Assembly: GCA_047618505.1 (NCBI GenBank)
Contig: JBLHLB010000155.1
Location: 1 to 9,117, forward strand
Length of the DNA: 9,117 nucleotides
Source of the DNA: JBLHLB01 sp047618505
GTDB taxonomy: Bacteria; Planctomycetota; UBA1135; GCA-002686595
Direction: 5' to 3'
Made by a program: the position numbers and the translations under genes. This document shows positions 7,555-9,117 of the stretch, in pieces (within the stretch, counting starts at the first letter, position 1; the number at the start of each line of letters is the position of its first letter). The notes beneath the pieces are model-generated. The model did not search any database. It was not told the DNA's origin and saw only the letters and a program-made list of their open reading frames with translations.

Positions 7555-7567
7555 CTACTGGGATGCC
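7481..7567 (-). other. Open Pro/Lys-rich stretch past the YgjP stop, in another frame
   Basis: Immediately after a TAG at 7570-7568, and overlapping the YgjP stop at 7557-7555 in a different frame, 28 codons read open to a TAA at 7483-7481. The encoded peptide includes KPASKPVPKLVPEPERKPQ, which looks like a charged, proline-rich protein tail, and its codons mostly end in G or C. The last twenty or so codons of the YgjP frame instead use many A/T-ending codons. It may be a remnant of a longer C-terminus lost to a frameshift, or chance. It has no start codon of its own. Confidence 0.3.
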
Positions 7568-8106
7568 CTAGGGTCGCCAGGACCACTTGAATCTGCTTTC
7601 CCAGAGCCGTCTTCGCGCTTCCACTCCTGAGCGGTCAAGAGCAGGCGCAGGTCGAGTTCATACTGGTGGTAGTCCGACTCCATATGGACGCACAATTTGT
7701 AGAAGGCTGCGTTGTGCTCCTGGTGCTTCATGTGGGCCAGCTCATGCACGACGATCATGCGTAGGAATTCGGGCGGAGTCTCCTTGAAGAGGCTGGCCAC
7801 GCGTACTTCGCGACGCTTGCGCAGTTTCGTGCCCTGGACGCGAGTGGAAGTTCTGTGGATTCCAAGGGCGTTGTGCGCGTGGTGCAATTGGTTGTCGAAA
7901 AGCACCTGGGCCAGGGGCGGCGCTGTCTTCATGTGGCGTGACTTCAGCTCCTGGACGTAGGTGTTCAGGGCCTTATTCGAATTCACTTCGTGACCGTTCG
8001 GATAGCGCTTAGCCAGAACCTGCGCGAGCCGTCCGGATTCCAGCAGGGCGGAGGCCTGCTGTCGCAGTTCGGGCGAGTAACCCGTGAGGAGCGGCAGGTC
8101 GTTCAC
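7555..8106 (-). CDS. ygjP: YgjP-family HExxH metal-dependent hydrolase
   Basis: This 183-residue protein belongs to the YgjP-like (DUF45, COG1451) zinc-metallopeptidase-fold family. The E. coli member is reported to be a UTP pyrophosphatase, but the physiological role remains poorly defined. The metal site is clear: HELAH at 121-125, with a further histidine at 131 in the QEHNAAFYKLC segment. Nearby RMIVVHELAHMK and the preceding LRKRREVRVASLF are family signatures. The start is GTG at 8106-8104. An ATG at 8172 would add 22 residues that overlap the upstream gene and look unlike the family. From GTG the protein opens VNDLPLLTGYSPEL, which lines up with the E. coli N-terminus as I remember it (MSNLTYLQGY). 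Only one base separates this GTG from the TAG of the phosphatase gene, so translational coupling is likely. The C-terminal 20 or so residues are serine- and glycine-rich, run past the usual family end, and use atypical codons. A cytoplasmic location is inferred, since no signal peptide is visible. Confidence 0.9.
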   Translation of the reverse strand: MNDLPLLTGYSPELRQQASALLESGRLAQVLAKRYPNGHEVNSNKALNTYVQELKSRHMKTAPPLAQVLFDNQLHHAHNALGIHRTSTRVQGTKLRKRREVRVASLFKETPPEFLRMIVVHELAHMKHQEHNAAFYKLCVHMESDYHQYELDLRLLLTAQEWKREDGSGKADSSGPGDPRASQ

Positions 8107-8107
8107 C

Positions 8108-8956
8108 CTAGCAGGCCCGCCACGTCTTGCGGTCGATACGGTGGGTGCTGCGATCACGCTCTCGCCGACCAATAAACTGCACTGTCAAGACTTTGGCGTC
8201 GATGTCCACCAGCCCAAAGTTGCCGCGATCCTTGCGCCCGACGCCTGAAGAAATCGCTTCGTGGAAGCCTTCTCCTGACTCGAAAGTGTTCTTGTGAATG
8301 TCACCGCCCAAGTAGAGGATCTTGCCGCGTTCGGCGAAGGCTCTGGTGACCTGGGCAAATTCTCGGTCGAAGCGATCCCAGCCGGAAAGCCCACGCGTTA
8401 AGCAGCTGCCGTTGGCGACAATCGTGATCTCTGATTGGTGATCTAGCTCCTGCAGGAGCCATTCCAACTGCTGTTTCCCGAGCATCGTCCCTTTCTTTTT
8501 GGCGCGCGTGCGAAAGCTGCGACAGTCGAGCATGATGACCTTGACCGAGTCGCTTTCCAGCTCGAAGGAATGGTAGATGCGCTCCGGCGTTCGGCCGATA
8601 CGGTCACCGAGGAATTCGTCAAGGAGAGCGCGCGCGTTGGCCTTGATATCCGCGGGCATTTTCGCGCCGCAGCAATCGTTCCAGGCGAAGTCGTGATCGT
8701 CCCAGATGGCCGCGTGCTTGACCTTGTCCAATAGCTCACGGAAGTCCGCCCGTGCGAAGTGTTCGCGATAGCGCTCTCGAAACCTGGCGAACATGCGGGC
8801 GCGCCTAGATTCGCGCCACTGCCACTTCCGATTGGGCGCGTAGACCAGGTCGCCGAGGAGTAGCAACAGGTCTGGCTCCTGGCGCGAGATATCCGACCAG
8901 GCGTGATGCTCGGGCTCCTTGTGGGTCTTGGAGCAGGCACAGAAGGCGATGCGCAT
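8108..8956 (-). CDS. Compact PhoD-like metallophosphatase
   Basis: This 282-residue protein belongs to the PhoD-like branch of metallophosphoesterases, which cleave phosphate mono- or diesters with a two-metal centre. Motifs in order are IAFCACS at 3-9, LLGDLVYA at 33-40, IWDDHDFAWND at 84-94, LDCRSFR at 143-149, LGKQQLEWL at 159-167, and GGDIHKN at 217-223. These match the GDxxY, WDDHDxxxND, LDxRxxR and GDxH blocks of PhoD. It lacks the signal peptide and N-terminal domain of classical secreted PhoD, so it is probably cytoplasmic. Substrate cannot be told from sequence. The ATG at 8956 is the first usable start: an in-frame TAA lies 18 bases before it. There is no obvious Shine-Dalgarno sequence. 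It is the first gene of the minus-strand run and its TAG is one base from the GTG of the YgjP gene. Confidence 0.87.
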   Translation of the reverse strand: MRIAFCACSKTHKEPEHHAWSDISRQEPDLLLLLGDLVYAPNRKWQWRESRRARMFARFRERYREHFARADFRELLDKVKHAAIWDDHDFAWNDCCGAKMPADIKANARALLDEFLGDRIGRTPERIYHSFELESDSVKVIMLDCRSFRTRAKKKGTMLGKQQLEWLLQELDHQSEITIVANGSCLTRGLSGWDRFDREFAQVTRAFAERGKILYLGGDIHKNTFESGEGFHEAISSGVGRKDRGNFGLVDIDAKVLTVQFIGRRERDRSTHRIDRKTWRAC

Positions 8957-9117
8957 GGGGTTGTCTTGGGAACTTTAAAGGAGCTAAGTCGGCGATCGTT
9001 CCGGAAGGATACCCAAGAAGAGCCGGGTTGGCTGTCGATCATGCCCAGTCGTTGGATCCCCTGTGGGCGCGCGCGACGGTGCCCAACTGCAGAGCCCAGA
9101 GCCCAGGGCCCAGGGCC
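8957..9117. other. Upstream region of the phosphatase gene
   Basis: No gene is supported here. The promoter of the minus-strand run should lie in this region. The only A/T-rich patch is the palindrome CTTTAAAG at 8973-8980, whose near edge is 16 bases before the ATG; it might be a -10 element, but no good -35 partner is seen. TTCCGGAA at 8999-9006 is another perfect 8-base palindrome. The right end holds a short tandem repeat. Confidence 0.4.
9091..9117. repeat. Heptamer tandem repeat at the window edge
   Basis: Four consecutive 7-base units are visible: AGAGCCC, AGAGCCC, AGGGCCC and AGGGCC, the last cut by the window end. The repeat probably continues beyond 9117. It is non-coding as far as can be seen, and is probably a short slippage-type repeat upstream of the phosphatase gene. 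Confidence 0.6.

Noticed and set aside
7555..8172. Longer ATG start for YgjP at 8172
   Set aside because: It would overlap the phosphatase gene by 65 bases and add 22 residues absent from the family; GTG at 8106 matches the family N-terminus.
8443..9042. 199-codon minus-strand frame overlapping the phosphatase gene
   Set aside because: Out of frame with the phosphatase, whose motifs are clear; the product is low-complexity serine/arginine/proline-rich.
1..9117. A defence island, CRISPR array or mobile element
   Set aside because: No repeat-spacer structure, transposase, integrase, restriction or toxin-antitoxin gene is seen; the DinG-type helicase here has a housekeeping-style layout rather than a CRISPR-associated context.

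Overview
The window is G+C-rich bacterial DNA with no rRNA, tRNA, CRISPR array, insertion sequence or phage gene that I can see. Several traits fit a Planctomycetota-like or related environmental bacterium: a large secreted protein with malectin and TPR domains, weak or absent Shine-Dalgarno sequences, and GTG and TTG starts. This placement is inferred from gene style only; no marker gene is present.

Layout. Bases 1-90 (minus strand) hold the first 30 codons of a zinc-ribbon protein that runs off the left edge. A 266-base divergent spacer (91-356) separates it from the only plus-strand gene (357-3563). That gene encodes a 1068-residue secreted protein in which a jelly-roll-like domain and a malectin-like domain each occur twice, with TPR-like helices between. 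After a short convergent gap (3564-3644), everything to the right is on the minus strand. In transcription order this is: a compact PhoD-like metallophosphatase (8956-8108), a YgjP-family HExxH metallohydrolase (8106-7555), an unrecognised 88-residue protein with a TTG start (7328-7062), and a 1094-residue DinG/Rad3-family iron-sulphur helicase (6929-3645).

How the genes relate. The phosphatase and YgjP genes are separated by one base and are almost certainly cotranscribed and translationally coupled. The small gene and the helicase follow in the same direction after gaps of 226 and 132 bases, each with inverted repeats, so whether all four form one transcript is uncertain. Nothing ties these genes into a single pathway. 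The set reads as ordinary chromosomal housekeeping or accessory genes next to a surface or periplasmic carbohydrate-binding protein.

Most worth a second look: the helicase carries an N-terminal domain that looks like a DnaQ/DEDDh exonuclease with every catalytic residue replaced, and its motif II reads DECE-H instead of DEAH. Also notable are the duplicated modules of the large secreted protein, the conserved-looking small protein, and a proline/lysine-rich open stretch just past the YgjP stop codon in a different frame. I do not see convincing evidence of a new multi-gene system.
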